Part shown: positions 49,501 to 61,800 of the stretch, piece after piece
Layout of the letters: the number at the start of each line of letters is the position of its first letter
Numbering within the stretch: the stretch's first letter is position 1
DNA from: Panax quinquefolius
Taxonomy: Eukaryota > Streptophyta > Magnoliopsida > Apiales > Araliaceae
Assembly (NCBI GenBank): GCA_020205615.1
Contig: CM035173.1
Span: 53,765,300 to 53,829,299 of the forward strand
Direction: 5' to 3'
Length of the DNA: 64,000 nt
Position numbers and translations under genes: made by a program
Notes under the pieces: model-generated
What the model saw: the letters and a program-made list of their open reading frames with translations, nothing else
The model's database searches: none
What the model was told of the DNA's origin: nothing

Positions 49501-49667
49501 CCATTGAGTGTGGATATTCTCTAGATGACAATATCCTTATTGAAACTCTTAGATTACGTTTTGTCGTATTTTACACGACTATTGTATAATTAAGTTGTAT
49601 TTGAATTTTGTACCATGTATCTGGCGACTCAAGATGGATGATGTATATCTGTTTTGGGGGCGTCACA
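46598..49667 (+). repeat. Element C 3' LTR
   Basis: 3070 bp, TGTAAGACCC to GGGCGTCACA. It keeps the full U3, TATA (47695-47705), seven minisatellite units (47887-48370), ten or so 'tactattcac' repeats (48476-48690), and both splice-like sites: GAG/GTAAGG at 47823/47824 and TTGTTCTCTTCAG/G at 49386/49387. Confidence 0.93.
47824..49386 (+). other. Predicted LTR intron in element C 3' LTR
   Basis: This is the same donor and acceptor contexts as in A and G2, spanning 1563 nt because of more minisatellite units. In the 5' LTR, the copy that would be transcribed, the donor remains (41959) but the acceptor is deleted near 43532. Confidence 0.45.
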
Positions 49668-50394
49668 TATTTGTTCGGAACAAAAGATGAGGCATTTCAT
49701 TCAAAAAATACAATTTAGAAGTAGAAAATCAACTAGAGAAGAATATTAAAATTTTACGTTCTAATAGAGGCATGGAATATTGTTTGAATGCTTTTAATGC
49801 ATTTTGTGAAGAAAATGGCATTATACATCAAATAAGTGCAACATATACACCTCAAAAAATGGTTTAGCAGAAAGGAAAAATTTTGTGTTTCATGATATGA
49901 TTAATTGTATGTTAAATCATGCTTGTTTACCAAATAATTTATGGGGTGAAGCACTTCTAACTGCTTGTCATATTTTAAATAGGATTCCTAGTACTGTAAT
50001 TAAAACTAGTCCTTATGAAATATGGAAAGGCAGAAGACCTAACATAAATTATTTTAAAGTGTGGGGTGTATAGCTTATTTTCGAGTTCCTGATCCTAAAA
50101 GGACTAAGTTAGGAGCTAGAGCTATTAGAAGTATATTTGTTGGATATGCTGAAAATAGTAAATCATACATGCTTCTTGATTTAGAGTCTAATGTTATAAC
50201 TGCGTTAAGGGATGTGTAATTTTTTGAAAAATAAATTCTCAAAAGATGTTGAGAATATGGATATGCCTAAAATTGATGAGCCTAGAGGTCCTATAAGGTT
50301 TATTGTTGAGGTTGAAGAACCGAGTGTTCCAATTCAACCAAGCGGACCTAGAAGAAGTACTAGAGCTAGAAAAGATAAAGATTTAGATCGATGA
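49668..50394 (+). pseudogene. Copia integrase, C-terminal part
   Basis: It starts at FGTKDEAFHS and continues LRSNRGMEYCLNAFNAFCEE and NGIIHQISATYTPQ. One base is lost at about 49856, and the sequence resumes NGLAERKN, where the Glu is the last catalytic acid of the DDE triad. The C-terminal region WGEALLTACHILNRIPS, SPYEIWKGRRPNINYFKVWG follows. A frameshift at 50070 leads to FRVPDPKRTKLGARAIR and SIFVGYAENSKSYMLLDLES. The linker to RT (PSGPRRSTRARKDKD) ends near 50390. The first catalytic Asp lies outside the retained part. Confidence 0.9.
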
Positions 50395-50425
50395 TGATTT
50401 CATTTCTTCTTAGTCTCTATTATTT

Positions 50426-51994
50426 TTGGTGGAAGGGGACCAAAATAATGAGGAGGTGAATGAAATACCCTATGTATATAGTCTAGAGACTAATCCTAAA
50501 TCATTTAAAGAAGCCATGGCTTCTAGGTATGCTTCTTTTTGGAAGGAAACTGTAAATGATGAAATGGATTCAATCTTGGGAAATAGTACTTGGGTATTGA
50601 CAGATTTACCTAGAGGTGCAAATGGATTTTTAGAACAAAGTATAACACTAATGGTACTATTTTTGCTTTTAAAGCAAGATTAGTAGCAAAAGGTTTTAGA
50701 CAAGTAGATGGTATTGACTACTTTGATACTTATGCACCGATAGCTCGAGTTACTTCCATTCGAATTCTTTTTACCTTAGCTTCATTGTTTGATCTTTATG
50801 TTCATCAAATGGATATAAATAAAACATTTTTGAATGGCAATTTAAATGAGGAAGTCTATATAGAACAACCCGAAGGGTTTGTTGCTCCCAAAAATGAGGC
50901 TAAAGTAAGCAAATTATTTATGTCCCTTGATGGTCTAAAACAGGCACTGAAACAATGGCACGAGAGGTTTAACACTGCTATTTTAAACTTTGGTTTTAAA
51001 TATAATAGTGCAGATAGGTGCATATACTCCAAAACCACATCTGATTATATGGTGATGGTCTGTTTGTACGTAGATGATATGTTGATCATCAGTACAAATA
51101 TGGTTGGAGTAACTGAGACTAAAAAGTATTTATCCTCTGTCTTTAACATGAAAGACTTAGGTGAAGTAAATACTATTTTAGGCATCAAAGTTAAAAAGCA
51201 TAGTGGGGGTTTTGTATTGAATCAACCTCACTATATTGAAAAAATATTAACTAAGTTTAGTCACCTCGAGTTTAAGGAGAATGGAGTTAAACTTAAAGAA
51301 AATGATTATAGAGCTATTGTACAGCTAGAATATGCAAGTGGTATTGGTAGTCTTATGTATGTTATGCATTGACTCGACCATATATTTCTTTTGCAGTTTC
51401 TAAACTTAGTAGATATACGAGCAGTCCTAATATTGATCATTGGAAAGCTATTGGAAGGATACTTGGATATCTAAAAAGAACCATTGGTTTAAGATTGTTC
51501 TACTATAAATTCCCTAATGTTTTGGAGGGATACTCTGATGCAAGCTGGATTAATAGTGTGGGAGATAATAATCTACAAGTGGATGGATTTTCACTCTTGC
51601 CAGTGGTGTTGTTTCTTGGGCAAGCAAGAAACAGACTTGTATTTGTCACCCTACTATGGATTCAGAGTTTATTGCTTTGGTTCAAGTAGGAAAAGAGGCT
51701 GATTGGATTAGAAATATGTTGTTAGACATAGATCTATGGCCAAATCCAATGCTTTCAATTTCACTATATTGTGATAATGAAGCTACACTAACAAGAGCGT
51801 ATAGTGGTACCTATAATGGTAAGTCTAGACATATTAGCCTAAGACATGAATTTGTGAGACAATTGATACATGATGGTATCATAACTATTGTCTATGTGAA
51901 GTCAAGTAAAAACTTGGCTGATCCACTTACTAAGCCTCTTACGAGAGATTTAATAAGTTTGACTACACGAGATATGGCACTTAAACCATTCTAA
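50426..51994 (+). pseudogene. Copia reverse transcriptase and RNase H
   Basis: RT begins ETNPKSFKEAMASRYASFWK and continues through a frameshift near 50620. FKARLVAKGFRQVDGIDYFD and YAPIARVTSIR follow. The catalytic QMDINKTFLNG is at 50806-50838 and YVDDMLI at 51067-51087, so the YVDD box is intact. LDGLKQALKQWHERF and NMKDLGEVNTILGIKV are typical copia motifs. A stop at 51370 and a frameshift near 51570 precede RNase H. RNase H has YSDASW (about 51530), DSEFIAL, CDNEATL and [16 protein letters not shown], and it ends [22 protein letters not shown]. Typical pol length; about four disabling changes. Confidence 0.92.
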
Positions 51995-52014
51995 GCCAGG
52001 GGTGATGGGAACCC

Positions 52015-52121
52015 AACCTATTACTAGGTTACCCCTAGTTAATAGGTTCAATGGGAAAAACAAGTCACTTGTTGGTTGTGTTACTATCAATTTGGTCTCA
52101 TATATAGTATATGATAGTAAC
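52015..52121 (+). other. Two hairpins in the copia 3' untranslated region
   Basis: Perfect 9-bp arms AACCTATTA (52015-52023) and TAATAGGTT (52040-52048) are followed by perfect 10-bp arms GTTACTATCA (52080-52089) and TGATAGTAAC (52112-52121). They begin about 20 bases after the pol stop. Function unknown. Confidence 0.7.
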
Positions 52122-52524
52122 GTCTGTTGCACAACCTAGGATGAGCTACGCTCTTAATAAAGTGTTTCATTTATAGCAACAGGGGTGCTAGAGAAACATT
52201 TTGCCTATACGAACTAGAAGTGAAGCTGCTTCTTATAGAGAGTTATGGTTTACTCTCTTAGAGGTTCAAGAAATAAGATATTGCGCATGGCTTTAATAGC
52301 GCAAAAAGATTATTATGTTCACCGTAAAGGGAGGTTTTGTGTGTGTATGATAGCTCCGGTCATATCATTTGAAATAGAGGTTCAATCTACGGAAACCATC
52401 TATTTTGATATGACTTTGAGTTGTTTATACTAAAAGAAGGTTCAATGTTAGTCACACCTTCTATTAAGCATACAAACCTTAGAGTTGATAGATAGAGAAT
52501 TATTTAAAGAAAAGTAGTTTTTCA

Positions 52525-52538
52525 AACAAGTGGGGAAT
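52525..52538 (+). other. Copia polypurine tract
   Basis: AACAAGTGGGGAAT is followed directly by TGTTATTTGC, the expected start of a copia 3' LTR. Confidence 0.7.
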
Positions 52539-53620
52539 TGTTATTTGCACCTTTTCTTATATGATTTTTGATCAATTTTGGGATTAATTTAGACCCATTA
52601 ATTGATTACATTTTTATTAAATTAAAAGTACATTTGATAGTCTATTACAAGGAGATTAATAGAGAGTAATATATGGTTCAAGTAGAAATTATATATTATG
52701 TTTTAATTGTATCCAAAGTGGAGAATATGAAAAGGTTCATTGTTGTTTAAGAAAACAATTTTCTTTAAGTCCCACATTAAGTAGGAATAAAATTATTTAA
52801 TACTTTATAAGTATTTGTGGAATAGTTTAATTCACTAGCGGTACTAAAGGAAATGCTTGTATTTGGTCACAATGATGTGGTGCAAAGAACCACCCGCCCA
52901 CGCCCACGTCCCACGTTCCGCGATCTGCGACCCAGGGGTGGGGGGCGGGTTTGCATCGCAAATTCGCATTAGCGCTTTAGGCACACTTTGCACGTGTGCA
53001 TCGTCGCTAGGAGCCTCGCCCGAGCCAAGAGCCTATTTTTTTAACTTGAACAAGATTAATAGACTTTATTCATGTTTAATCATTATGGATACAAAAGTTT
53101 TAAAACTGTGATAAATTGATTTGTGATTATTACATCATTTACTTTGTAAACTGATGCTTTATTAACAAATCTATTTTATCAGTTTTGGAACTGAGCAGTT
53201 TTCTTCTTCCGTCTCATCAACCTTTACAAAGAAGCATATATTGAGATTGATAAGTGAGTTGCTATCACTGAGAAAAGTTGTAGGCTTGACATATATCCTA
53301 GAGGTGCATTGATATGAGACTTTAGCAAACCTTTTTGGTAAGGGGCAATAAACACCTTAAGGACAAGGACCCGTGTCAAATCCTTGTTCCATTATTCTGT
53401 GTTCATTTTAGCTTTTTAAATTCTCACATCAAATCCAGGATTTTGTGCGGTCTCTCTGAGACTGAAACCAAAAAATAGTGAGAAATGGGTCAGATCCAGT
53501 ATTCCGAGAAATACTTCGATTATACCTACAAGTACATGTACTAATTTTTCCCGTTTTATCTCTTTGTTTATTTCCCTCTTCAGTTTTTGTTTGATTTTGT
53601 TGATTGTTGAAATACAGGCA
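52539..53620 (+). repeat. Putative copia 3' LTR
   Basis: It begins TGTTATTTGCACC after the polypurine tract. It includes a G+C-rich patch (about 52885-53035), unlike the surrounding A+T-rich DNA. No second LTR is in the window, so the end is a guess; 'gttgaaataca' near 53617 is one candidate. The minus-strand frames at 53416-53698 show no family match. Confidence 0.4.
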
Positions 53621-54698
53621 TGTTGTTCTTCCACTGGATGTTGCCAAATTACTCCCGAAGAATCGACTGCTTTCTGAGGTGGAAGTTTTAAAATTCATCT
53701 TTTGATTAGGGTTCCAGTAAGGTTTCTATAAAGTCTTCCTGTTTGTTTGCTGGCAAAATCAAGCAATTGTTTAGAAACTAGAATGTTGGTTATTATAATT
53801 TTTTTTATTTCCATGTGTTAATTACAATTACATACAAAACATGTTTGTATCACATTCCTTGATATATGTGTTGCTTTATGTATGTATATGTATGTATGAT
53901 TGACAAAGAAATGATTATTGTTTGTATTACTTTTTTACACACAATGATGACTTTCTATATGCTCAAGTGATCTCAATGCCACTAGTACTATTATAAATGT
54001 CTAGTTGTTAAAAAGCTCATGGTCATTGTTAATTTACTTGTCTAAACAAGAAAAGGTCTATATGGTTATTCATGGCTTCAAGTGTCTGAAAAAGAGATTT
54101 TAATGGTCAAGTAATCCATACCCATATGATATTTTCATAATTGGCTGCAATATTTGGAATTGGTGGGTTCAATGAAACTGAAGTTCACATTATTCCCAAA
54201 ACTACTCTAAGCAAAAACTCCATCTACATCTTCCAATCTTTCAAACACGATAACAATATTATTTCTGACCTTCCCAATTCTAATCAAATTTCCTGAATGG
54301 TTGTGGTCTGTGGTGGAAATTTTTTGTCCTGCACAAAGTTCCTACTAATTGGACAACTGTAAATAAAACTGCAGTTGTTTCCAGAATCAGCAATCCTACC
54401 AAATTTAGATTTTGCATTAGAAAAATTCTAGGTATGATATGAACTTCAGTTTTTGTTTGCCAACTTATTTGAACTTTGTTATCTCAGTATCAGTCGTTAG
54501 TTTGTTGTAAATAGATAGGAGACTGTTAACAAAAAAAATAGTTACAAAACCTTGTAATAACAATTAGTTGAACTTGTTCATGTCAACCAAGAAAATTAGT
54601 AATATGGACTTGTTTGTTGTGAATTCTGTGGCTTGGATGATACAATAGGTAATATTGGCTTAACAAAAATCATACTTAATATGCGATATTTGAGCTTA
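53621..54698. other. A+T-rich spacer, no gene seen
   Basis: I see no coding frame of note, no LTR end and no RNA gene. A short 'gtatgtat' run lies near 53880. Part of it may belong to the copia LTR or be unique intergenic DNA. Confidence 0.5.
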
Positions 54699-54884
54699 TA
54701 CTTCCTCCATCCCAATTTAAGTGACTTCCTTTATATGTTCGGATATCCCAAACTAGGTGACTCTATTCCGTCTATCAACAGTCGACTATTTTATCCAAAC
54801 GCGTGAAAATTCATCAACTATAGTTTGAAACTTTGTGAGCCACATTCCATATCAATGCGCTATTTTGAGCATTTAATGGGAAAC
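54699..54884 (+). mobile_element. Stowaway-like MITE, left end only
   Basis: A TA dinucleotide (54699-54700) is followed by CTTCCTCCATCCCAATTTAA, close to the CTCCCTCCGTCCCA terminal repeat typical of plant Stowaway/Tc1-mariner MITEs. The element is cut at 54884 by element D, whose GAAAC target copy is 54880-54884. The other end should lie beyond the right end of D. Confidence 0.6.
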
Positions 54885-57800
54885 TATGACGCCCCCAAAT
54901 TCGGGTATCTTTCAACCCGACATATGGTGTTACACGGTACTCACAACTATACAATCATTCCATTGAAATACAACATAATGAATGTAATTACTATCTTTTA
55001 TTACAATCAAAGTATAATCCTTCTTAGGTTTATAAACCGATTACATTGTTCGTTATTCGTAAAGTATAATACATACAACATACTAATCTATTACATGATG
55101 GCTAATTATCCATCTTAGTTTTGCCCTTATCTCTCTTAGCATTTTCAGTACGTTCATCCTTAACTACAATCATATAATTCATGCAAGAAGTGAGTATAAC
55201 AAGCTCAGTAAGTTTAACAAAGGATAACAGTAATACCACATTCGTGAATTACATAAAAATTCATACATAACTGAACAAATAGTTATGAAGTATTATGAAA
55301 CAATAATACTTTAACAATCCATATCGTCAATTCCCAAAGTATAGAATAGATTAGGAATTCTGAACCGGTCGATAAACCATGAACAGTAGCTTTATGTTTT
55401 CATACTTAAAAAGGATATCACAGCACTAAGGCAGTACATCCGCATTACATATGAGCACTTCTAGGTGATCAGCCTATAGTACTCTATGTTGATCAACACT
55501 TATTCTTTAAACGTATTTACGTTTATGTTTTGGCAAACTCGCGCGCCCATCGAATAATCGATGAAAAATACTTTTGTTTGTTCATAGACAAACCTTTCCT
55601 TCACATCCGTACCAATTACTTGGCATATGATAGCGTTAACATTTCTATATAGAAATATATGAATATAAATCAATCTATATCTTACGAGTAGTCTAGCCGA
55701 GTTAAATCTGGCATTGACCCTTTCTTTAAAACCAGTCATGCAATTCAGTACAATGAATCACATTAAACTTAACTAACTTGATAGTTAGACAAGCGTTAAG
55801 AAAACTTGCCTTTCAACATCTTCAAATAACTTAATCGACTGACCACAACCTTTACAAAATCTACATAATATATTCACATAGCACACTGTAATTAGCTATC
55901 AAACAATTATTCACATTGTTCCTACCAACTTCTTTCTCTTCTATGTCCTTGTTAACTTAATTCATTTAATAAAGTCAATCCGACTCATTACCCTTCGTCC
56001 CGGCTTATTAACCAACTTACGTTATTAACCAGACTCTATCATCATTGGCGAAGTACCAATGTCGTTCACCGATTATGATTCATTGATAACACTTCGTGTT
56101 CTTCGTTCATAAGTTAATAACATGCCATTAAATCCAAAGTTTCAATACCATATACCTTAGTATAGGTAGTATAGGAATAGTTTTAGTACAATTATGAAGT
56201 GCATAAACTTAACTAAGATAGGTCTCTGAACAATCATAGTTCAAACCTAAGTTATCTAACAAATACCACCACTTTAGGCCATGCACATGACATCTCAATA
56301 CAAGATTGGCGCTTCTGGCCACCTTTTTAATACATTGTGTTCCGGTCTCATTGCACAAGCGCGCGAGACTTCCTTATACCTGATGGTATTGCTGCGGCTA
56401 TTTTCCGATAACTAATAACATCAGGCCAATGTTGCGGTATGACACTTAAAGCATTATGCGGGCCGCGGCCATAGACATATCGACAGAAAATTTTTAACAG
56501 ATAAAATTTTGGTGAGTTTCTCGGATCCATAACTTCTTCGTTATAAGTCCGATTTGGTCCATTCAAAAGCCTACACATCATAAATGACATTCTCTATGCG
56601 TTCATATAACAATTTGACATTTTCGAATCCGCTAACTCAAAATTCACTATTGAGTTCATTTTTTTAAGCGTTCGTAAACGTTAATGAGCGTTCAATGCTC
56701 GCTTTCTTTGTTTTAAGTCAGAATCTGACGATTCTTGAGTCCACGACTCTTAAATACCCTATCTCACGTGTTGACATTGAAAAACAACGTTTTTAAGTCT
56801 CACGGCAACTTTCGACTACCAATTCGGAATTTCAACGTTTTCGACTTTTAACGTCTATTTCTGTGAAATTCTCCATAACTTCGTTACTAACGTTCTCTAA
56901 GCCAAATAACATGGAATAATCCATGGACTTCATATCTACATCCTAACCAAGCAAGATGCATATATTTAAGTATTGATGGAGTTTAATTGTTCATCAACAA
57001 TAAATATTTTCATGATTTAAAACTATATTAACCCTTATGATTTCTATGCTTCCATGACTTACAAAGATTGAATCTATAATAAGTCATCCTTTTTCCACCG
57101 TACTACACATACACCACCCATTTATTATTCTTCATACATAAAAGAAATCAAAAGAGATGGATCTACCGCTAAAGATTACCTTAAAGAACTCTTGGGTATT
57201 CTTGACAAACTCTAAAACAAAGCTTCAAAGTATATGATTTGGTTGAGTCTAGCTCTTTCTCTCTCTCAAAATATAGGTTGGCAATTTGAAAAACTCTCAA
57301 AAGACCAATCCTAGCTTTCTATTTATAGGCAAATGAAATGGAGGGCAATCTAGTCATTACACCACCACCTCCTTACTATTCCACACTTTATCACCAAGTA
57401 AAATACTTGGTGACCAAGTGATTTGCTTGCCTTGCACCCCAAGTGGCCGACCCACCATGCCCATGGGTTTTACCCATTCGATGACCCATCGGTTCGATCC
57501 ACGGTTTGGTTTTCTTGAATTGGGCTTAATCAAACTAATATTGGGCTTTAGCTTGGGCTTACTCATTCAATTGTTTGGGCTAAACATAATCCAAATCAAA
57601 TGAATTAAGTCTTAACCTAATTCCATAATACGAATCGTATTCTATACGTATAATTCACGTATTCTCTTCGTATAATACTCGTACGATAATCGTATTGTAC
57701 TTCGTATTAACTCTTCGTATTATACATAGATACTAGATAGTATCATTCTTGCATAACATACGCTTTAACAATAACGCAATTCCTTCTACGCGTTTCATTT

Positions 57801-58189
57801 CCTTCTCGGAAATCAATATACTCAACCCTTAGGTTTTAAGTCCACAGGTTTAAACTTCGTTTGCCATAAATGAAATATTATTAGATATTTCATCTTATCT
57901 CAATATTCTATCATTACACGTTTCTCGGAATTTCAAAATAATTCTCCGAGTAGAAATGGATGAATAGTGTTTTTACGAGAATTTCTCGAAAAACATTTAT
58001 TTTCGTCTTGGAAATTCTAAACAATTAATTCTAGCACGTAGCCAGATTACTAACCATATAAGCATATCCTAGGTCATAGAACGACCTTCACATAGCTTAC
58101 TCACAAAATAAATCAATTAAATTCATTTAATCCACATAATCAAATAAAAATTTAATTATCATAAAAATCCAATTTTCTCGGGCGTTACA
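54885..58189 (-). repeat. Element D 3' LTR
   Basis: 3305 bp. It begins TATGACGCCCCC (TG changed to TA) and ends GGGCGTTACA. TATA is at 57320-57328 on the minus strand, and a donor-like AAG/GTAATC is at 57180/57179. The frames at 55500-55739 and 56348-56590 are within the LTR and show no family match. Confidence 0.9.
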
Positions 58190-58201
58190 TTCTCTCCCCC
58201 T
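58190..58201 (-). other. Element D polypurine tract
   Basis: On the minus strand AAGGGGGAGAGA abuts the 3' LTR. Confidence 0.9.
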
Positions 58202-58249
58202 TATAAGGATTCTATCCCCAGAATTTAGCTTATAATTACATAAACAAAT

Positions 58250-59599
58250 GAGGAAAATCTTCCTTCATTTTACTTTCAAGTTCCCACGTTGCTTCTTCAG
58301 CATTGTGGTTTCTCCATAACACCTTCACTGAAGGTATTACCTTATTTCTTAAAACTTTTCCTTCCTATCAATAATTTGAATTGGAAGTTCCTCATATGAT
58401 AAATCTTTCTCTATCTAGATAGATTCATACTCTATTACGTGTTTATAGTTCGATTTATAAGGACGCAACATAGACACATGAAACACATTATGAATGTGTT
58501 CCATCTTTGGAGGTAAGGCTACTTCATAAGCTACCTCTCCTACCCTCCTTAAAATCTCAAAAGGTCCTACAAATCATGGACTTAATTTCCCTTTCTTTCC
58601 AAAACGTATCTTTCCTTTCCAAGGCGATACTTTCAGAAAGACAAAAGATCCTACATCGAATTCTCTCTTCTCTCTATGAGGATCTGCATACTTCTTCTGC
58701 CTATCTTGAGCTGCAACTAATCGAGCACGTATTATCTTCACCATGTCTGTTGTTTACTGTACCATCTCAGGTCCCAACATCCGACGTTCACCCACCTCAT
58801 CCCAACATAATGGAGTTCGACACTTCCTTCCATACAACGCTTCGTAAGGCGGCATGCCTATACTAACATGAAAACTATTGTTGTACGAGAATTCCACCAA
58901 TGGTAGATACTCGTCCCAACTCCCTTTGAAATCCATAACGCAAGATCTTAACATATCTTTAAGTGTTTGAATTGTTCGTTCACTCTGACCATCCGTCTGA
59001 GGATGATACGCCGTACTCAATCTTAAATGTGTTCCCATTTGCTCTTGCAAACTCCTCCAAAAGTTCGATGTGAATCGTGGATCACGATCTGACACAATCA
59101 AAACAGGTACTCCATGTCTGGAAATAATTTCCTTGACATACAGCTTAGCTAATTGTTCTAGGTTATACCTAACTCCTATTGGTAGAAAATGAGCCGATTT
59201 TGTCAATCGATCCACTATCACCCAAATAGCATCGTATCCTTTTCTTTTTGTTGGAAGTCCTACCACAAAATCCATTGTGATGTGCTCCCATTTCCACTCT
59301 GAAATTTCTAACGGTTGCAACAACCCTCTAGGTCGTTGGTGTTCAGCCTTAACTTTTTGACAAGTTAAGCACCTACTAACATATTCTGCTATCTCCCTTT
59401 TCATATTCAACCACCAATAGTTCTGACGAAGGTCTTGATACATCTTCGTACTACCGGGATGTATCGAGTACCTCGAACTATAGGCCTCGATCATTATTTC
59501 TTCCTTTAATTCGAAATCATTTGGAACCCAAATTCTTTCTTCAAAACGAAGTAATCCCTCCCTATTGAGGTTATACTTAGTCTTTTCTTCATCTTCTAT
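58250..59599 (-). pseudogene. Element D integrase with chromodomain
   Basis: A 246-codon open stretch (59494-58754) holds the HHCC region (GSTKMYQD, then SRCLTCQKVKAEHQ) and a complete catalytic triad: Asp75 (MDFVVG), Asp136 (VSDRDPRF) and Glu172 (GQSERTIQ), with 35 residues between the last two as expected. It continues to EALYGRKCRTPLCWDEVGER and stops at LGPEMVQ. Beyond the stop, frameshifted remnants of the GPF/GPY region follow. A chromodomain reading VKVLWRNHNAEEATWE lies near 58330-58280. Upstream, 59599-59495 is in frame with RNase H, separated by a single TAA (near 59600). Confidence 0.92.
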
Positions 59600-59602
59600 C
59601 CT

Positions 59603-60900
59603 TTACTTCATCTGCTTACATTCCGCGTTGCTCAATTGTACTCCCCTAACCCGTTCCACTATGGTCGGTTGGGTTTCCATGGAAAATAACATTTCCACCA
59701 CTTCCTCCGGTAACTTCACTTCTAACTCCATTCTTGCCATCGCTGTTATCAACTCATTTTGAGTTGTTAACATTGACAGCTTCTCTCTACCCTTCCTACA
59801 TAGCGCATCGGCTACTACATTTTCTTTCCCCGGATGATATAAAATATCACAGTCATAATCTTTTATTAACTCTAACCACCTTCTCTGTCTCATGTTCAAC
59901 TCCTTTTGTGTGAAGATATATTTCAGACTTTTGTGGTCCGTGTATATCTCACACTTCTCACCATATAGATAATGCCTCCATATCTTCAAGGCAAAAACTA
60001 CAGCTGCCAATTCTAGATCATGAGTAGGATATGCCTTCTCATAATCCTTCAATTGACGTGATGCATACGTAATGACTTTGCCATGTTGCATAAGCACGCA
60101 ACCCAGTCCTTTATGCGAAGCATCGCTATATACTACAAAGTTCCCTATGTCGTCTGGTAAGGATAATACAGGTGCCTCACTTAACCTCTTTTTCAACTCC
60201 TGAAAACTGTTCTCACATTTTTCAGTCCACACATACTTCACTGACTTTCTTGTCAGATTCATCAACGGAGTAGCTATTTTAGAAAAGTCCGGAATGAACC
60301 TTCTATAGTATCCCGCTAACCCCAAAAAACTTCGAACCTCAGTTGGCGTTTCTGATTGCTCCCACTCATTAACCGCTTCTACTTTTGCTGGATCTATGAA
60401 AATGCCATCCTTATCAATAACATTTCCTAGAAACTGCACTCGTTCAAGCCAAAATTCACACTTTGTGAATTTCGCATACAACCTTTCCTTCCTTAGTGTT
60501 TCCAACACTATCCTTAAATGTTCCGCATGATCTTCTGGCGTCTTTGAATAAACTAGAATATCATCAATGAACACTACGACGAACTTGTCCAAATACTGAA
60601 CATTCTGTTCATCATATCCATAACTGCGGTTGGCGCATTAGTCAACCCAAACGACATCACCAGAAACTCATAATGACCATAAGAAGTTTTTAACACCGTC
60701 TTAGGTACATCCTCCTTTCTCACCTTTAACGGATGATACCCCATGCACAAATCTATCTTAGAAAAGTACTTTGTCCCTTTCAACTGATCAAATAGATCAT
60801 CGATCCTGGGTAACGGGTATTTATTTTTAATCGTTAACTTGTTCAACTCTCGATAGTCGATACAAAGTCTTAACGACCCATCCTTTTTCTTTACAAACAA
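59603..60900 (-). pseudogene. Element D reverse transcriptase and RNase H
   Basis: RT begins at 60900 ([52 protein letters not shown]). One frameshift at about 60590 separates it from a 329-codon stretch (60592-59603) that opens with [16 protein letters not shown], the catalytic box. RNase H has all expected acids: [23 protein letters not shown] and the final VVADAL. The tail [19 protein letters not shown] leads to integrase. One base-pair-scale lesion and one stop are the only breaks. Before 60900 a stop (near 60915) interrupts the GAPVLF motif. Confidence 0.93.
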
Positions 60901-60981
60901 TACCGGTGCTCCCTAAGGAGACACACTTTCGGTTGAATGTACTTTCTGTCTAATAGTTCTGTAATTGAACCATTAACTCCT

Positions 60982-61800
60982 TCATCTCTCATCAAGGCCA
61001 TTCGATATGATGCCCTTGAAACCGTGTCGTATCGTGCGAATGTGATCAATTACAAACTCAACCTCCCTATTCGGTGGAATACCCGATAATTCCTCCAAAA
61101 ACACATCTGCGAACTCTTGAACTATAGGCATATGGTCCAAGGATGTTCCCACTCTTTGGGTATCCACAACATGGCACGGATAACCTACACACCCTTTTCT
61201 CAACATCTTCCTAGCTTGTGTCATCGATAGACAACAAGAGCGTCTCGGTGATTTACTACCGAAGAAAACTACCTTGGTTTTCTTAGAAAGCTGAAGGTTC
61301 ACACTTTTCCTATGGCAATATATTATCTCCTTATGGTTAATCAACCAATCCATACCAAGAATTACATCGAATTCTTTTAACCTTATCGGTACCAAATCTA
61401 CCGATAGCTTATTCCCTCTAATATCTACGCAACAATCCTTATGAATATGTTCAATAGGGATTATCTCTTCATTTGCTACCTTAACGTCTAAAGGTATTGG
61501 TAACTTTTCAGGGATTAAACCTAATCGCTTAGCAAATTCACATGCTATAAAAGAATAAGTGGCACCCGAGTCAAATAACACATAAGCATTTATCTCATTG
61601 ACCGAAATGATACCTGCTACCACATCCGTTGATGCAACCGTATCTTGGACAGTCATATTAAACGTTTGGGCTGAGGGTCTACCCACTGATGGTGTTGGTC
61701 CAGTAATGGCTAATTTACCACTACTAGAACCCTTATTTCCCTCTAACCCTTTCTTCGGGCAATTCCTTGCCATGTGGTCCAATGAGCACAGACAAAACAT
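60982..61800 (-). pseudogene. Element D protease and last zinc knuckle
   Basis: A 272-codon open stretch. The protease active site is VLFDSGATYSFI, a DSG variant of DTG common in this lineage, and it is followed by FDVILGMDWLINH. Further on, FADVFLEELSGIPPNREVEF is the linker to RT. The start carries the second half of a zinc knuckle (SLDHMARNC), whose first two cysteines (CFVC) lie in another frame upstream, so a frameshift splits the knuckle. It is in the same frame as the RT start. Confidence 0.9.

Larger units (their letters stand above)
40831..49667 (+). mobile_element. Element C: internally deleted Ty3/gypsy
   Basis: 8.8 kb on the plus strand: 5' LTR 40831-43808, primer site, gag, protease, then only fragments of RNase H and integrase, polypurine tract and 3' LTR 46598-49667. 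The internal region is 2.8 kb against 4.8 kb in element A. RT and the integrase core are absent, so it could have moved only with help. Flanks TAATT (40826-40830) and TATTT (49668-49672) agree at 4 of 5 bases, and the outer DNA on the two sides belongs to different elements. Confidence 0.92.
49668..53620 (+). mobile_element. Ty1/copia element, 5'-truncated
   Basis: It begins in mid integrase right after element C and runs through RT, RNase H, a long 3' untranslated region, a polypurine tract and a putative 3' LTR. The domain order (integrase before RT) defines Ty1/copia. The 5' LTR, gag, protease and integrase N-terminus are not in the window and are not found left of element C, so the 5' part was lost or rearranged. 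The 3' end of the LTR is uncertain. Confidence 0.85.

Noticed and set aside
52885..53035. G+C-rich patch as a possible host CpG island or horizontally acquired piece
   Set aside because: It falls inside the putative copia 3' LTR, and nothing gene-like adjoins it.
53416..53698. Two overlapping minus-strand frames of 72 and 89 codons
   Set aside because: They lie within or next to the putative copia LTR, have no recognisable motif, and could be chance frames.
55500..56590. Minus-strand frames of about 80 codons in the element D LTR
   Set aside because: LTRs of this family are non-coding, and the frames have no counterpart in element B.
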